DNA from: Akebia trifoliata
Lineage: Eukaryota; Streptophyta; Magnoliopsida; Ranunculales; Lardizabalaceae
Reading direction: 5' to 3'
Length of the DNA stretch: 64,000 nt
Assembly: GCA_017979445.1 (NCBI GenBank)
Contig: CM030706.1
Span: forward strand, 18,276,967-18,340,966
The notes beneath the pieces are model-generated. The model was not told where the DNA came from. It saw only the letters and a list, made by a program, of their open reading frames with translations, and searched no databases. Positions within the stretch are counted from its first letter, which is position 1. Each line of letters opens with the position of its first letter. A program made the translations under genes and the position numbers. Below, piece after piece: positions 21,608 to 33,540 of the stretch.

Positions 21608-23128
21608 CTTATCAAAGATTGTAGCTTTTGGACATTGAAATGTCCAACTCAATGCTTGTGGTCTTGGAAAAAGATCATTAACTCAAGAGAAGCAGCGGAA
21701 GGGATGATCAGACATCAGATAGGTAAGGGAACAACAACAAATCTCTAGACTGAGCCGTGGCACCCAGAAGGAATCCTTGTGAATCAGTTCCCTAGCGAGC
21801 TCCGTTATGACTCAAGACTGAACCTTCGAGCGAAGGTGAGCGCTATCATCCAAGATGGACAGTGGAAGCCTCCATATCGCACGGTGAGAGCCTTAGATCA
21901 TATATGGGCAGATCTGGACAGAGTTGAGATTGATGCTAAAGATGACGATACGGTCAGGTGGGTAGGCAGTTCGACTGGTATGTTCACTATCTCTTCGGTT
22001 TATGATCATCTAGTGACTTGTGGTCAAAGGGGATGGAGAGATTTGGTTTGGTGTAAGAAAGCCATACCTAAACATAGATTCATGCTGTGGATGGCTGTGA
22101 TGGGCAGCCTAAAAACCCAAGACTGGCTGCGATCTAGGCACATTATCTCATCATCGGTTTGTTCATTTTGCAATAACAGTAATGAGAGTATCGAGCATAT
22201 GTTCATGGGATGCAGGTTTGCAAGAGATGTTTGGAAAAAGGTTCTCAAGAAGTCCCTTATCACTAGAGCAATCAAAACATGGGCGCAAGAATTGGATTGG
22301 ATGATCAATAACTTTAAGGGGAGGGAGCTTACCACGGAGATCAAACGAGCCTCATTCAGTACCTTTGTCTATCACATCTGGAAGGAGAGATGCAAAAGGA
22401 TCTTTAAAAATAAGAAATCCCATGAGGACGGGCTAGTGCAAGTCATTATCCAAGATGTGAGAATAAGGTTCAGCGGAGAAGCTACCTTGGTGGAGGATTC
22501 GAGCTTCAATAGAAGTTTCTTTGAGTCATGGGCTATAGAAGCTAGATTTAGACTTGCTATTCCGAAACAATGTAGATGGAGTCCCTTTCCGATTCAATGG
22601 TGGATGATTAACTGTGACGGCTCATTAAGAGGTAATGTAGGGGGTATGGGTGCTATAATTAGGGACCACAATGGAGACATTATATGGGCGGCGGCTAAAG
22701 GGACGAGAGGGAGATCAGTTCTGATCCATGAGCTCCAAGCTATCCACATTGGCCTAGAAAGGGCCGTGGAGCTAGGAGGGCAAGCTATTAAAGTGGCGTC
22801 TGACTCAAAGGTAGCAGTGGAAGCATTGAGGGGACAAATCACCCCTCCGTGGTATACCGAAAGAACTATTAGGGATATTAAAGATTTACAGGCTAAGTTT
22901 AGAGATTGCGAATTTTTGTTTACTTATAGAGAAGCCAATCGCGCAGCGGATTATCTTGCGGGCTTATGCAATTTAGATTCCTATGTGGAGATCCTCCCAG
23001 GCTCGACTCCTATTGACTTGGCTAAGCTTGTTAAGGAGGATGCCGAGGGAAGGATGGTCCTTAGGTTGTAGTCTTTTCTTGGTTGGGGGTTATCCTAAAC
23101 CCCAGATCACCATTTATCATAAATTAAA
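21608..23128 (+). pseudogene. LINE (L1-type) ORF2 3' part with zf-RVT and RNase H
   Basis: The plus-strand frame carries DCSFWTLKCPTQCLWSW and HQIGKGTTTNL, then a TAG at 21746-21748 where the family normally has tryptophan, then TEPWHPEGILV. From 21779 it stays open for 430 residues. It has the zinc-binding RT-associated region (LVWCKKAIPKHRFMLW, then CSFCNNSNESIEHMFMGC) and a C-terminal RNase H (NCDGS, E in HELQAIHIGLERA, D in ASDSKVAVEAL, AADYLAGLC). The stop is at 23071, with a short 3' UTR ending in an A-rich tail near 23128. Endonuclease and RT are absent because element 4 inserted upstream and the other flank was lost. Only one nonsense change is visible in this part. Confidence 0.9.
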
Positions 23129-23732
23129 AAAAATGCAAGTTGAGAGATACAAAAGATTAAGGGAGAGAGAAAAACTAATTAGTAAGAAAAAATTGAAGAA
23201 ACATATCCAAAACTTCATAATATCGTCATGATAAATGAGCACTTATTGCTGATAAGAATCTTTTATTTTTATTGATCCTAAAATAATAAATCTCAATTTT
23301 TAAGGCCCGTCGACTATTTATAAACCTCAAAATGTCTTTTCATATAGTTTATTCCAAGTAGTTTAAGATGACTAACTGCGTTGCAGATATTTATATTAAC
23401 TGCAGAAAATAAACAAAGATAAATGAAGAAATAAATATAAATGAAATATTACATAATTTTATTTCCATGTCTATCATTTGTACAAACTACAAATCCCAAT
23501 ACCTCAGTTCCAATCTCAATTCACCCTTCCCTTCCAATTATTTTTATTTCACAATCAAATGAAGAATTATACAAACTAAAGTTTGTTAAACAAACAAGTT
23601 AAATAATAAAACTAAATCCAATCTCAATTCTTGAGACTCAAAAAAAAAAAAAAAAAAATGAATCAAATTTTATAATATGAAAATAAAATTATTCGTCCAA
23701 AAGAAAGGTAATGCCCAAATCACCAAAAAACT
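23129..23732. other. LINE-VQ gene spacer, AT-rich
   Basis: No gene is visible. A run of about 19 A lies at 23640-23658 on the plus strand. The last part is the likely 3' UTR of the VQ gene on the minus strand. Confidence 0.5.
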
Positions 23733-24422
23733 TCAATAATCTTGGAATCCTCTTTTCATAACCTCCACAGATGGCGAGATAGAGCTACCCATATTGGGAG
23801 AAGCGAAAACTTGATTTGGGTACCGATAAATAGGCCGAGACGAGCAGAAGAAATCTGATGCACTCGGTGTAAAAAGTGGGATATCAAATAAATAAGGATT
23901 TATCGGATCGAATATCGGAGAAAGAGAAGTCGAGCTAACCTGAACATCCGTTACACCACCACAATTCTCATCAGTAAGAACTGATGATGATGTAGTATCA
24001 TCATGCCCATGCCCATGCCCATGCCCTATACTCTTGGAATTATTGTTGTTAATATTTTTCTCTGATTTGAGAATCTGTCTATTGTCCAAAGATTTTGCTT
24101 GCATTTCCTGATCATGACAAGATGAGAGACCAGTAAGTTTTTGAACCAGAGCCATGAAATCACGAGCTTTGGTGTGAATGACTTTAGGAGAGTGGGTATA
24201 TATTATGACAGGGTGACGCAGTTGATATGGTGGTGTAGGATGTTGTTGATGTTTTGTAGCTGTGATACCCGTTACCGTTAATGATGATGAAGTTGAAGAA
24301 GTTGAAGATGAAGATGGTTTGTGAATTGGGTGAGATTCTTTGTTGATCTTCAATGCTGATGGACGTGTACCGTTGATCTCCCTCTTTACTTGTTGATCTT
24401 CATAAAATTTTGATGGGCTCAT
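23733..24422 (-). CDS. VQ motif-containing protein (VQ8/VQ20/MKS1-like)
   Basis: The frame encodes 229 residues without intron, as is usual for VQ genes. Residues 89-98 are FMALVQKLTG, a perfect FxxxVQxLTG motif, preceded by PVIIYTHSPKVIHT (residues 71-84). The N-terminus (MSPSKFY, then TRPSALKINKESHPIHK at residues 19-35) is the conserved SP/RPSPLKINKDSH-type start of the MKS1/VQ8/VQ20 group. A serine-rich linker (37-48), an Asn-rich stretch and a (GH)4 run (133-140) are low complexity. In the family, VQ proteins bind the C-terminal domain of WRKY transcription factors and several are MAP kinase substrates in defence or plastid function. The start at 24422 gives this conserved N-terminus. 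No frameshift or stop is visible; it is the only convincing host gene here. Confidence 0.9.
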   Translation of the reverse strand: MSPSKFYEDQQVKREINGTRPSALKINKESHPIHKPSSSSTSSTSSSLTVTGITATKHQQHPTPPYQLRHPVIIYTHSPKVIHTKARDFMALVQKLTGLSSCHDQEMQAKSLDNRQILKSEKNINNNNSKSIGHGHGHGHDDTTSSSVLTDENCGGVTDVQVSSTSLSPIFDPINPYLFDIPLFTPSASDFFCSSRPIYRYPNQVFASPNMGSSISPSVEVMKRGFQDY

Positions 24423-24760
24423 TATGGAAGACTAAGAAATTAGAGATTTTAATTACTGGATTGCGTTGGATTGGAAAATGAAAGTTGTGAGAAATAAGAG
24501 ACAGATATAAATAAAAGGATGAAGAAGGTGGCATTTTGGAGAAGAAAAGGCAGCATTTCTGACCGTTGACAAACGCAATTAGTTGAGAATACAGATTTTA
24601 TCGGAAAAGCAGTTGTGACTGACTTGTTAGACGTTTCAGAGTTGTTATTTTGGGCGCCTATGTCGGCTGCAAAGAGACGGCGTAGTTGGCGGGGCAAGGA
24701 TAAAACTTTTTCTAACTTTATTAATAATAAAAAGGTGTCATGTGACGCCGGTGTACTAAA
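24423..24760 (-). promoter_or_regulatory. Putative promoter and 5' UTR of the VQ gene
   Basis: A TATA-like TTTATATC on the minus strand lies at about 24505-24514, some 85-90 bp before the ATG. A WRKY-type W-box core TTGAC is on the plus strand at 24566-24570. The position fits a promoter, but such short motifs occur by chance. Confidence 0.35.
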
Positions 24761-26214
24761 AATGCTTATTTATAATTTAATTAAAAGAAATATTTTTTAT
24801 CCTTATAAAAAATAACCAACGTGTCTATAGGATCCCAAGATTAGAAGGATTGCAAATTTATTGTTTTTTATCAAAACAATTCTGATTTTATTGTATCATA
24901 GAAAAGAAGGGGAAGGGGAAGGGGAAGGGGAGAGGAGGGGGGAGGGGTATTTGTGAGAACCAAATTTCAGTGTAATCACTTCTACTGCTTTGTCTCGTCA
25001 AAGGAATTACCAGTTCCTAATTCAAATCTTAATAGAGGTCGTTGACCTCAAATGAATAACCAAACACCACCACAGTTCTCTGGATTTCATGGGAAAAAGG
25101 TTCAATAACATAATTTATTTATTTATTTTGGATTGTTTTGAAAATGAAAATATCCTAGGGTGACATTGGGAGACGTGTTTTCTTGAGATACGAATGGCAG
25201 TAAATCTCAATGTCACCCCTGCATTACTTGAAAATTGACAATCCCCAATTTAAAGTTAAGTTAGTAAGGGTATACTTACTTTAATAATAATAAAAGTTAT
25301 CAAAGATTATTTATTTTAGATATTTTGTGATACAATATAAGATATATTTAATAAAAATATATTCTACATATTTTTCATTTTCCCTAACATCCCAATCATC
25401 TTCTCCTGTTCCAATCTTATTTTAATTCCTTGGAAAAAATACCTTGATCTTTTTTTATAAAAAAAATTCATCATCTTTTTTACTTTATAAATCAAAATTA
25501 AAGAGCAAAGTAAAATATTTAATAAAGAGATTGAAGAAGAGAGTAACAAAAAAATCAATGATATTTTTATTTATTATTATAGATTGAACTTGAAGATGGT
25601 ATTTAGATCATTTTACACTAATCAATTACAGGATATTGAATACATCCCAAACAATCACCGAAACTTAAGGGATATGTTAAACTCACTTTTAGGGTGAGAG
25701 TTGGATGGATTTTGGAAGAAATTTTGGTGGTGAATGGAGTTCGATTTCCAAGTGAAGAGGTATAAAATTTTAGCTTTTGTGTGTTAATCCGTAGAATTTT
25801 TTAAGGAATATTGTAGAGAAGTACAGCTAATATTATTGATCGTATCCGTAAGGATGTAAGGGAAGTTTTTAATGGGGTAGACAAAAAAAAATGATCATAA
25901 AAAAAAAAAAAGTTGGGTTTTCTTCCAAAATTGGAAATGCTCTAACAACTTTGTGAAGAAAAAAAAAAAAAAAACTAGGAGGTTCTGTGAACGGCTCTTT
26001 CAGGTTCTTCAAACCGGGCTGGTATAGGATATATTGGTAGGATTTATTTTGGACTTAACCTAAGGTTGTCAAACTAGACGTTACCTAACTTCCACATAAC
26101 TCTTAAATTTAAAATTAAAATCTAATGATAAAAAATAACTTTTTGTTCAAATGAAATTGTTTATAAAATTTTGTCCTTGACAACCCTAAAGCATCAGATC
26201 ATGGTTTTGTTTTT
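24761..26214. other. AT-rich intergenic region
   Basis: No gene is supported. A purine-rich microsatellite with GGGGAA units is at 24908-24948. Runs of A/T at 25905-25915 and 25959-25974 break up the sequence. I could not assign the rest. Confidence 0.5.
24908..24948 (+). repeat. (GGGGAA)n purine microsatellite
   Basis: The plus strand is entirely G and A here, with four clear ggggaa units and a G-rich tail. Confidence 0.85.
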
Positions 26215-27101
26215 TTTTTTTTTCGAAAAAATCATATCAGGATTTAGGGGCTGGTGTACAATCATTTTTTACGATTTTTTTTCATGAATGATAAATTGAG
26301 AATGATATGCTCTTAATTTTGAACATTTAGATATATTTTATTTATTTATTTTTACGATTTTTAAAAAAATTAAGAAGAAAGTTGAAATTTAAAATCTTTT
26401 TATGATTATATTCTTACCTTTGATTTGAGTGTACGTTTCACAAATATGATATATGTGTTTTGGGTATTTTGTAAAAATTTACCCAAGATCAAAGTAAAAA
26501 TAAAAAATAAAAAATGGATCACATTTATAGTGTCAAGTTCACCACTTTTTATAGTCTATTTCAACATTTTTATTGTTGAGCTCATCATTAGTGTCGAGTT
26601 CACCACATTTTATCGTCGAGTTTGATGGTAATTAAACCTCGTTTAAAAGCGTCTAGTTCATTAATAATTATCGTTGAGCTCATCAATAATTGATATTAAT
26701 ATTTTGAGTTTGATGATATTTATTGATGTTCTTGACACTTTTAAGTCATGTACATTACTCAACAATAAAAATGCTAAACTCAATACTAAAAAATGACGAA
26801 ATCAACAATAAAAATATTGACACTAATAAAAAATGGTAAACTCAACACTAAGTGGTGAGCTCAAAAAATAAAAATATGAACTCAACACTAAGTGGTAAGT
26901 TCAACGATAAAAAGTGGTGAACTCGACATTATAAATGTGATCCAAATTTTTAATTTTTTTTGGACTTCGATATTGGGTAAATCTTTTAAAAATACCAAAG
27001 ATGCATATATTATAGTTTTGAAATTGGTGCTAGGATCTAAAATTTGAGAATTTTAACTTCTTCATTCTTCAAATTTTTTTTTTTATAAATCGTTGAAATA
27101 T

Positions 27102-27184
<83 letters not shown>

Positions 27185-27463
27185 AAATGTTCAAATTGAG
27201 AATATGTCATTCTTCTTTCATCATTCATGATTATAAAAAAAAAATGGTCGAAAATAATCACAATCGCCATTGAAAAACCTAATTATGTGACAAAGATGAG
27301 AAAAAGGGTAGTTTGGGTATTTTAAAAATATTACAAAATGAGATGAGGTCTAGAACTATTAAGAAAAGAAAAGTTTACTAAATGGACTATTAAGTGACCA
27401 CCCAAAACTTAGGAACTATTTAGAAAGAAGTACCTTTGTCAGGGTCCTTTAAGTAATTTTTTC
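26215..27463. mobile_element. Long-TIR Mutator-like MITE, copy 1, left end truncated
   Basis: The two halves (about 26240-26700 and 26740-27250) are imperfect inverted copies: cacatttata..gtcaagttcacc on the left pairs with the reverse of gtggtgaactcgac on the right, and gaacatttagatata appears in both arms. The right end (agggtcctttaagtaatttttt, to 27463) matches the right end of copy 2 at 44614-44638. The matching left end is not found, so this copy is truncated. It carries no transposase. Confidence 0.65.
27098..27182. repeat. (TA)n microsatellite
   Basis: An almost pure AT dinucleotide run with one slip near 27112 lies inside the right arm of the MITE. It explains the isoleucine/tyrosine frame on the minus strand. 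Confidence 0.95.
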
Positions 27464-28718
27464 AAGAATTTATCATAATAATAAAAGCATATACTATCTA
27501 TATAATTTGATAAATCATATTACATGTATCACTAAATAAATAAAAAAGAATATATAATGATGAATGATTTACATACCTTTTTTGTTTATCAGTTTTCTCC
27601 AGCATCTATTTTAATCTTTCGAAGTATAATCTTAAAGCACAAATTAATTTTAAATTGGTCATTTTAATTTCTTCTCCAAGAAACTCACTCATTAAATTAA
27701 AATTAAAAAATGCATAACATAACGAAATCAAAATAAATTCTTAAAATATTTATATTAAAATAAAAATGATAGTTTTAAAAATTGTAAATTAAATAATTAC
27801 CATGACAAGGAGACAAAAGTCAGAAGAATTTTTCAAGTGTGCGACTTAGCTTAACAAATCTTACTCTTCAAGGCAATGAAAATTTAATATCAAACAAAAT
27901 ATAAAAATTAAAGTCAAATAAGTATTTCCTTTATTGAACGGGACTATGTATTGAAGAGATGATTGGTTAAACATGTATAACACAATTGTTGTTAGTAGTT
28001 CCATCCTCATATCAAATGCATTTGGTCAAATGTTAATTGTGAGTTACCTCAAAGGCAATGTATGTGTGATATCCATGGAGAATCGCCTATATATGATATG
28101 GTTTGGTTCCAGAGGGTAAACATTAAAATACATTTAGGTCATTTGTGGGTTTAGCTATCAAGCTTATTGTGGGAATTTTATTACCTAAGTGGAGCAAACA
28201 TATATGCCTTGAGTGGATCCATTTTTGAATTATTTTTTCATACAGGATGTTTTGTAACTTTCAATTGCCTTTACTTTTATCATGGCATAATAAAAACAAT
28301 TAGAAGTACAAATAATCAAAGAAGTATCAATGTTGCTCAATCAAATATTAGTATTTTAATTATTGTCTAACTACAATCATACGGTAGATAATGTTAGGGT
28401 CCACCATATTTTAGGATAGCAATGTTGCAATCTCAAACATTGATGGGAAGTGACTACATCAAATATTTAGTCAATTCATATACATTAGTTGTTGGTCATT
28501 TCTTTATCTTTTCTATAATGAGAGAAGGTGGAGTAGAAATGGTTTTAAACCAAAATTTCATTTTGCAAAATTGCCTCACATTTCCATTTAATCATTATTA
28601 TCAAGAACATTTTGGTCAAATAACTCTTTTACTAATCATGAATGTACCTAATTGCTTTTGACACGCGCATCTTATGTACTTCTATATTTAGGACCTACAA
28701 CGTAATTAAGCCTAACAG
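27464..28718. other. AT-rich region, nothing recognised
   Basis: No open frame with family features was found on either strand, and I see no clear repeat ends. Confidence 0.4.
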
Positions 28719-28736
28719 CCCCCCCCCCCCCCCCCC
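28719..28736 (+). repeat. Poly-C run (18 bases)
   Basis: Eighteen consecutive C occur directly beside the 3' end of a minus-strand LINE fragment. Run length is uncertain because homopolymers of this type are prone to sequencing error. Confidence 0.8.
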
Positions 28737-29270
28737 GGCCTTTTTTTATCGATAAGCTGGGGTTATTGGGTCCCCTCACATTTTATTCAAAACTCACGAA
28801 GATAATTACAAGATACATCTTCAATAATAATATTCATGAGCTCTTGGGGACTAGAACCAACATCCTCAAGTACGAAGAAGAACTCGTAATAACTGAATCT
28901 CCTTTGTCAACTCCTCATATTTCCATGAAGTTTGAGTCTCACCATTCAAGCATTTGATAGCATACAATGGTCTGAGCAAATCTGAACTTTAATGAGCCCC
29001 TTCCTTCTCGCAAATAAGAGTGCTTCTTTGATTGCCAATGATTAAATAATAATTATGTTGTGTTCTTGAATCGAAACCCAACTTGCAAAAGTTAACACCC
29101 CTTCATAATTCCTGTCAATAAATCCTATACCTTTCCTAGTCAAGGAACATGAGCCATCCGTATTTATCTTGGTTGTACCTTGATCCGGAGCTAACCAAAA
29201 GAAACTTTTTGTGTTTTTCTCCACAAAGTTACAAAAGCAATTCCAATTTAGAAAGAAAATCATAGTTTCT
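28737..29270 (-). pseudogene. LINE RNase H fragment
   Basis: The minus-strand frame at 29263-29042 contains WLAPDQGTTKINTDGSC, then GIGFIDRNYEGVL and FASW. This is the start of the RVT_3-type RNase H domain of plant LINEs (the NTDGS aspartate is visible). Downstream frames carry ECLNGETQ-like remains and the sequence ends in an A/T-rich tail at about 28740. The remainder of ORF2 is absent. It is a different copy from the LINE at 21608-23128. Confidence 0.7.
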
Positions 29271-29542
29271 TTTCTATGATTGAGAGCGCCTCAACACTTT
29301 TTACTGATAAAAAAAAAGTATATAGTGATTAATTGAGAGATTTTTTGGGAATTTAAAGTCGCCACCTAGTTTAAGTCTAGGAACCAAAATAACTCCAAAT
29401 GGATTTGGGGCGGTCCACGAGCAAGAGGCTAGGGTAAGGGGATGGGTTATGAGTTTCGAAAGGTGCCCCAATAACTGCGATCCAAGACTGTCTTTACTAC
29501 GATCCAAGACTGTCTTATCAATAACTGACGAAGACTAGAGTC
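29271..29542 (+). repeat. Fragment resembling a Tat/Ogre-like LTR end
   Basis: The segment contains gtcgccacctagt and tctaggaacc, which occur in the same spacing in the LTRs at 5081, 41036 and 57348. A 22-base direct repeat with core cgatccaagactgtctt occurs twice at about 29477-29520. Its borders are not clear. Confidence 0.5.
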
Positions 29543-29547
29543 AAAGT

Positions 29548-30222
29548 TAATGAGGACATGGCTAGCACAAGAGCATGGAACGTGGATCTGATTCAAGTTC
29601 CCATTGGTTCGGTTACAAGAGCACGTGCCAAGAAATTCCAAAATGCGTTGAGGGAGCTAATTAGAGGGATTTGGACTCAGGCATGCATGTGGAGGCCCAT
29701 TGATAGTGATGAACGAATTTTCCACACCATAACAAGCATGATCCAAGTTCAAGAAAGTAATAGGCTGAAGATTAAGGGATTAAAGTCATAATTAACTCCC
29801 TTTAATTGAGGTCTAAATTATCTTAGTCATTAGGTGGTTATTTTTTTAACTTCCCTTTTTAAGTTTGGGAAAGTTGTCTTATGCATGTTTTTTAAGGTTT
29901 CTTTAAATTCGTGGCCTTGGTTCTATAAATTGTACTCTTTTCATTCAATAAAAGGACATTTGTTTATTCATAAAAAGAAAGTGAGACTAATTTCTCTTTG
30001 GTTCTTTAGAACTATTTTGAACTTATTAGATTACTCTGTGGCGTTCAATTCCTTGACTATCAATCGAGTTTCCATCCTTGATTGTGGCGTCTTCATTTAT
30101 ACCAAGGTTCGCATCTCTTTATAGGTGTTGGATTGTGGTTTCCATCCGAATCTGAAAGTAGAATGGTCTTAGGTATTAATTTTGTTATGAGCTTTCGTCA
30201 CAAGTTGGCGTGGTTCGTATCA
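29548..30222 (+). repeat. 5' LTR of element 5
   Basis: It is 675 bp, from TAATGAGGAC to TTCGTATCA. A TATA-like sequence is not obvious; ttcattcaataaaagg near 29940 is a plausible polyadenylation region. At 29672-29674 it keeps TGG where the 3' LTR has TAG. Confidence 0.9.
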
Positions 30223-30225
30223 TTT

Positions 30226-30237
30226 TGGTATCAAAGC
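30226..30237 (+). other. Primer-binding site of element 5, tRNA-Met type
   Basis: TGGTATCAAAGC lies three bases after the LTR. It matches the usual initiator tRNA-Met complement TGGTATCAGAGC with one change. Confidence 0.9.
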
Positions 30238-30973
30238 ACAGGCTTATGTTTTAGGTTTGCCTATCCTTTTTATTTGCTTTTAAGTCTGTGTCTTAGGTTC
30301 TGATTTTGATCTTCCATTTTGTTGTTCAACTTATCATCGTGTTCATTGCATCATCTTGCTTTTGTTATTATTTCTTTGGCCAAATTTCTTTCTTCTTAGA
30401 TTAGACGAAATTTTATTGCTTCTTTCCTTATCTCTTTAAAGCGTATTCTTGTTGGAATTCTAGTTTCATAATATTCAACAAAAAAAAAAAAAAAAAAAGA
30501 GTCTGGAATCACTACTTAAAATTAAATTTTTTTGAAGAAACTTGTTACATATTCATTGCTGGAAAATGAAGATCCATCTTTAAAAAAAATTGAAAAAATT
30601 TTGGTTTCTTTTGTGGTTCGTTTCGTGTGAACCAAGGGTTTGAACTTGTAATTCCCATGCTAAATCCTAACCCCAATCCGTGAATTATTTCTTGTCAATG
30701 TCCAGAAAATTTTATTCCAATTTAATTCATTAAATTCGAATTTGGTTGGTGAGTTTTGGTGTGGATTGTTGCTAAGAAATTATGGTTAATTGTCTGAATT
30801 AGTTTGACAAGAACTTTTGAGAAATTACAAGTGGAAAAAGGCAAGAGTGGTGAGTTCATCTTGAGGGTAAAAGCCGAATTTATTGTGTGAAAACACGAGT
30901 GTTGAGTGGATTGATTATTTGAGCGAAACACGTGAGAAAGTGCTATGTGGTCCTTCTATCTTTATTTTATAGC
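30238..30973 (+). other. Leader of element 5
   Basis: Untranslated region between primer site and gag start, with a run of 20 A at about 30479-30498. No gene is seen. Confidence 0.6.
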
Positions 30974-32040
30974 ATGTCTGACAATAAAAATAAGGGTGCT
31001 ATTGATGATGCTTCCAATCCGATGGATCCAAAGCTTTTGATGGAGGCATTAGTAAGGGAGATGAGATGGATGATGAGGGGAGAATTAGAACACTTACTTG
31101 AGCATTTAGATCAAGTGGAGAATGCATGTACACAACAGCCACAACCCGTTCCTTAAGCACGTAGAAGAAAGAAAGTTCTGATTAGAGAAGAGGCTGATGA
31201 TTTCTACGGGGATGAGTATGACGAGGGAGAAGATTATGTAGGTAGTCATAGGAAGAATGAACGGGGTATGAGAGCTAGAAATTGGGAGGGGGGGGGGGGC
31301 GGATGATAATTTGAGTGGTATAAAGTTGAAGATCCCATCGTTTCAAGGGAAATCCGATTCTGAAGCCTACCTTGAATGGGAGAAGAAGATGGAACTCATG
31401 ATTGATTGTTATCACTATTCTGAAGCACAAAAGGTAAAACTAGTTGTGATTGAACTTACTGACTATTTTGTGATTTGATGGGATCAATTAGTTATTAGTA
31501 GGAGACGGAATCGAGAACGACTGATTGAGACGTGGGAAGACATAAAGGCAGTGATGAGAAAGCTCTTTGTTCCTAGCCATTACTATCGAGACTTATATCA
31601 AAAATTGCAAAGTCTCATGCAAGGCAACCGAAGTGTGGAAGACTATTACAAAGAAATGGAGATTGCCATGATTAAGGCAGATGTGGAAGAATACCGAGAA
31701 GCGACCATGGCTCGTTTTCTCAATGGCTTAAATCGGGAGATTGCTAATGTAGTTGAGTTGCAACATTATGTGAAGATAGAAGAGATATTGCAAAAAATCG
31801 TCAAAATTGAGCAACAACTCAAGAGGAGGGGTAATACACAAGCTTCATCAAGCTTACCATCCAATTCTTGGAAACCAAGCTATCCAAAGAAAGAAGACAA
31901 GGCTCAAGCCAAGCCAAAGTTCGAGCCTCCCAATCATGGAAATCAAGGTAAAATTGAAACTCCTAATTCTTGAAATCGTGACATTAAATGTTTTTAATGT
32001 CAAGGAAGGGGACACATAACGAGTCAATGCCCGAATAAAC
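30974..32040 (+). pseudogene. Gag of element 5 with CCHC zinc knuckle
   Basis: The start ATG at 30974 gives MSDNKNKGAIDDASNPMDPK. Stops occur at 31154-31156, 31476-31478, 31971-31973 and 31995-31997. Between them the frame shows LKIPSFQGKSDSEAYLEWEK (about 31325-31385), the gag core (YYRDLYQKLQSLMQGNRSVE, 31581 onwards) and a CCHC knuckle CF*CQGRGHITSQC (31989-32030) whose second cysteine pair is split by the last stop. A run of about 11 G at 31289-31300 probably shifted the frame. Gag would form the virus-like particle. Confidence 0.85.
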
Positions 32041-32045
32041 GGGTT

Positions 32046-32732
32046 ATGGTGATGCAAGATAATGGAGAAGTTCAGACCGATGAAGAAGATGATGATTTGG
32101 AATCCATGCCCCCGTTAGAGGACGCTCCCGAGGAGGAGTATCTTGCCCCTAATGCATTGACATTAGTAGTAAAGAAAACATTAAGCTTGCAGGCGAAGGA
32201 CGAAGATGAAGCCCAACGAGAGAATATATTTCACACTAGATGCTACGTCAAAGACAAGGTATGTAGTGTAATTATTGATGGTGGTAGTTGTACTAATGTT
32301 GCAAGCACAACCATGGTTGAAAAATTAGGATTGCTAACGTTATTGCACCCTAGGCCTTACAAGTTGCAATGGTTGAATGATAGTAGTGAGGTGAGGGTGA
32401 ATAAACAGGTGTTAGTGGCGTTTCGGATCGGTAAATATGAAGATGAAGTAATGTGTGATGTAGTACCGATGCAAGCAGGACACTTGTTGTTAGGATGCCC
32501 ATGGCCGTTTGATAGGCATGTGAAGCATGATGGATTTACAAACAAATACTCGTTTGTATTTAATCAACGATCAATTACTCTTGTACCTTTGACACCAAAA
32601 CAAGTTCATGAAGATCAAGTGAGGTTGCAGAAAGAGAGTGAACAAAAGAAAAATAGTGTAAAAAAGAGAGAGGCCGAAGAAAAAAAGAGAGAAAAGGCAA
32701 TAATAGATTCGGCCCTTGAGGGAAAAGTATAG
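32046..32732 (+). pseudogene. Protease region of element 5
   Basis: The 228-residue frame contains an acidic linker, then NIFHTRCYVKDKVCSVIIDG followed by GSCTNVAS, the aspartic protease active site in its chromovirus form (DGGS), then HLLLGCPWPFDRHVKHDGF. Protease would cut the polyprotein. The frame ends in a Lys/Glu-rich stretch with a stop at 32730. Confidence 0.85.
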
Positions 32733-33540
32733 AGAATTTTTTTATTTTTATGCAAAAGCGAAAGAAATTAATAGAGCAATGTTTTCAAACCAACCGATGA
32801 TTGTACTCTTATACAAGGAGACATTTTTAAATACTAACGAACTTGATCCTGTTTTGCCTAGTTCTGTTGTTTCTCTGTTGTGGGAATTTGAGGATGTCTT
32901 ACCCGACGAGATACCTCATGGTTTGCCTCCAATTAGGGAAATATAACATCAAATTGACTTTGTGCCTAGTGCTTCCATTCCAAACCGACCAGCTTATAGG
33001 AGCAATCCAGAGGAAACAAAGAAGCTTCAAATGCAGGTTAGTTAATTGTTGGAAAAAGGGTATGTTCGAGAAAGCATGAGTCCATATGCGGTTTCAGTTT
33101 TGTTAGTTCTTAAGAAGGATGGGATGTGGAGAATGTGTGTTGCTTGTCGAGCAATCAACAATATCGGGGTAAAGTATCGTCATCATATTCCTTGCTTAGA
33201 TGATATTCTAGATGAATTGCATGGTTCATGTGTATTTTCTAAAATTGACTTGAAAAGTGGATATCATCAAATCCGAATAAAAGAGGGTGATGAGTGGAAA
33301 ACTACATTCAAAATTAAATATGGATTGTATGAGTGGTTAGTAATGCCGTTTGGTTTAGCTAATGATCCGAGTACTTTCATGCATTTAATGAATCATGTTT
33401 TGCATGCATTTATTAGAAAATTTGTGGTGGTATATTTTGATGATATTATCATATATAGCAAAAACTTGGATGAACGTGAAGTGCATTTGAAATCTGTTTT
33501 AAATGTACTTAGAAAGAAAAGTTATTTGCTAATCTGAAGA
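32733..33540 (+). pseudogene. Reverse transcriptase of element 5
   Basis: Before the RT domain the frame has LPDEIPHGLPPIREI and then a stop at 32944-32946. The RT core runs from [16 protein letters not shown] (33046) through [28 protein letters not shown] and the catalytic [13 protein letters not shown] (about 33424-33462). A frameshift near 33520 ends the 163-residue frame before LKKCTFC. RT copies the element RNA into DNA. Confidence 0.9.

Noticed and set aside
22024..22842. Minus-strand frames of 82-106 residues
   Set aside because: Shadows of the LINE ORF2 on the opposite strand.
27037..27270. Ile/Tyr repeat frame on the minus strand
   Set aside because: Produced by the (TA)n microsatellite.
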